Source of the DNA: an uncultured Lachnospiraceae bacterium
GTDB lineage: Bacteria; Bacillota; Clostridia; Lachnospirales; Lachnospiraceae
Length of the DNA stretch: 15,037 nt
Assembly (NCBI GenBank): GCA_947174725.1
Contig: CAMWKA010000013.1
Coordinates: 1 to 15,037 of the forward strand
Direction: 5' to 3'
Below, piece after piece: positions 13,970 through 15,037 of this stretch; the stretch's first letter is position 1, and each line of letters opens with the position of its first letter. The notes under the pieces were generated by a model that made no database searches, was not told the DNA's origin, and worked only from the letters and a program-made list of their open reading frames with translations. The position numbers and the translations under genes were made by a program.

Positions 13970-14971
13970 GTGAAACCATTGATTTCAAAGCCTGTGGGAA
14001 TATCGATCGTTACACTGGTTGCGCTGATCGGAAGTTTGATATTGATCTTTCATCACAATCCGCTGGCGGATCCACAGGAAGAATTAATTAAAAAGATCAT
14101 TGCATGTTCTATTATTCTAATTGCATTGATTATCTGCATCGTATTATATGACAAGCTGATGATCCTGCCACAGGAGTTGTATCAGAACAGGCGGCTGATT
14201 TGGAAGCTGGCGAAAAATGATTTTAATACCAGATATGCCGGCTCTTATATGGGGATGTTCTGGGCGATGCTGCAGCCGGTGGTTACGGTGGTTCTGTATT
14301 ATTTTGTATTTGAAGTGATTTTTCAAAATAAAGCAACCTTGCTTGCCAGTGGTATTCAGGCGCCTTATGTCCTATGGCTGACTGCCGGGCTGGTGCCGTG
14401 GTTTTATTTTTCCGAGGCAATCGTACATGGAACACAGGCACTGTTGGAATATAATTATCTGGTGAAAAAGGTAGTGTTTAAGATTAGTATCCTTCCAATC
14501 ATTAAGATCATCGGCGCGACCTTTATTCATATCTTTTTTGTGCTGGTGATGATTATTCTTTATTTTGCGTATGGATATACGGCGGACCTTTATCTGCTCC
14601 AGATTCCCTATTTCAGTTTATGCATGTTTTTGTTTGTGCTGGCACTTAGTTACGCGACCTGTGCTATAGTCATATTCTTCAGGGATCTGACGCAGATCAT
14701 CAATATTTTTTTGCAGGTGGGGATGTGGGCAACGCCTATTCTTTGGGATATTCCGATGCTAAAGGGAAAATGGGAGCCATTTCAGATTCTGTTTAAGATC
14801 AATCCGGTCTATTATGTGGTCAACGGGTATCGGAGCGCATTGTTTGAGAAGATATGGTTCTGGCAGGATTTTTATTCAACGATGTACTTCTGGATCGTAA
14901 CGGCAGTATTATTCGGTATCGGAGCGTTGATTTTTAAACGGCTGAAGGTAGATTTTGCGGATGTGCTGTAA
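13970..14971 (+). CDS. ABC-2 type polysaccharide export permease (Wzm/TagG type)
   Basis: 333 aa, starting with GTG at 13970 with GGAGGA at 13959-13964 five bases upstream. Membrane half of a two-component exporter that moves a lipid-linked polysaccharide across the cytoplasmic membrane; the ATPase is not in the window and would be expected next. Family features: the amphipathic entry LAKNDFNTRYAGSYMG (80-95) leading into WAMLQPVVTVVLYYF, LVPWFYFSEAI (141-151), NYLVKKVVFKISILPI (162-177), IFFRDLTQI (235-243), INPVYYVVNGYR (277-288) and the terminal KVDFADVL (326-333). About six membrane helices form this core. The first about 70 residues add two further helices (about 10-27 and 42-61), beyond the usual length of about 260. 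Its place after rfbC fits export of a rhamnose-containing polymer, teichoic-acid-like or capsular. Confidence 0.88.
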   Translation: MKPLISKPVGISIVTLVALIGSLILIFHHNPLADPQEELIKKIIACSIILIALIICIVLYDKLMILPQELYQNRRLIWKLAKNDFNTRYAGSYMGMFWAMLQPVVTVVLYYFVFEVIFQNKATLLASGIQAPYVLWLTAGLVPWFYFSEAIVHGTQALLEYNYLVKKVVFKISILPIIKIIGATFIHIFFVLVMIILYFAYGYTADLYLLQIPYFSLCMFLFVLALSYATCAIVIFFRDLTQIINIFLQVGMWATPILWDIPMLKGKWEPFQILFKINPVYYVVNGYRSALFEKIWFWQDFYSTMYFWIVTAVLFGIGALIFKRLKVDFADVL

Positions 14972-14976
14972 TAGTT

Positions 14977-15031
14977 GTGCTAAAAGCAGCGGGGAAAGCT
15001 GGAGCTGGAACCGCCGCGGTGATAACAGCAC
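14977..15031 (+). other. Possible fold at the window edge
   Basis: GTGCT 14977-14981 pairs with AGCAC 15027-15031, and GCAGCGG 14986-14992 pairs with CCGCCGC 15011-15017 except for one mismatch. It lies right after the permease gene and is cut by the window edge, so I cannot say whether it is a terminator, a leader or chance. Confidence 0.2.
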
Positions 15032-15037
15032 CCGAAA

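Overview
The window looks like a chromosomal segment from a Gram-positive member of the Clostridia, most likely a gut-type Lachnospiraceae. The evidence is moderate GC, strong AGGAGG-type ribosome binding sites, type-II membrane-anchored GH25 lysozymes with Big_2 domains, and a DUF6077-type membrane protein. The family-level assignment is inference. The theme is cell-surface polysaccharide: nucleotide-sugar synthesis, a polysaccharide ABC exporter permease and cell-wall hydrolases. No tRNA, rRNA, CRISPR array or transposase gene was seen.

Layout. (1) 11-1615: a long helical protein with a 14-residue repeat and a C-terminal membrane tail, followed by two back-to-back hairpins (1652-1726). (2) 1754-4811: a tiny upstream ORF, then manC (GDP-mannose synthesis), then a polytopic DUF6077-like membrane protein cut in two by one in-frame TAA. 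(3) 4839-5945 on the minus strand: a membrane-anchored SGNH-fold protein whose catalytic positions are substituted. (4) 5946-6200: divergent intergenic region with a good extended -10 promoter for the next gene. (5) 6201-9572: an 1123-aa anchored GH25 lysozyme with a long acidic cytoplasmic tail. (6) 9634-13899: rfbB, rfbA, a second shorter GH25 lysozyme overlapping the end of rfbA, two large palindromic elements, and rfbC. (7) 13970-14971: a Wzm/TagG-type ABC permease with an N-terminal extension, then the edge of the window.

How the genes fit together. ManC supplies GDP-mannose. RfbA, RfbB and RfbC supply dTDP-4-keto-L-rhamnose; the last enzyme, RfbD, is not in the window. The permease would export a lipid-linked glycan, presumably with an ATPase encoded just downstream. 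The two lysozymes, which share an extracellular beta-domain and a nearly identical catalytic domain, are interleaved with the rhamnose genes. This suggests that wall remodelling is coupled to insertion of a rhamnose-containing polymer.

I do not see a clearly new defence or mobile system. The points most worth a second look are the nonsense-split membrane gene, the catalytically degenerate SGNH protein, the acidic 7-residue repeats inside a lysozyme's cytoplasmic tail, the rfbA/lysozyme overlap, and the two palindromes before rfbC.
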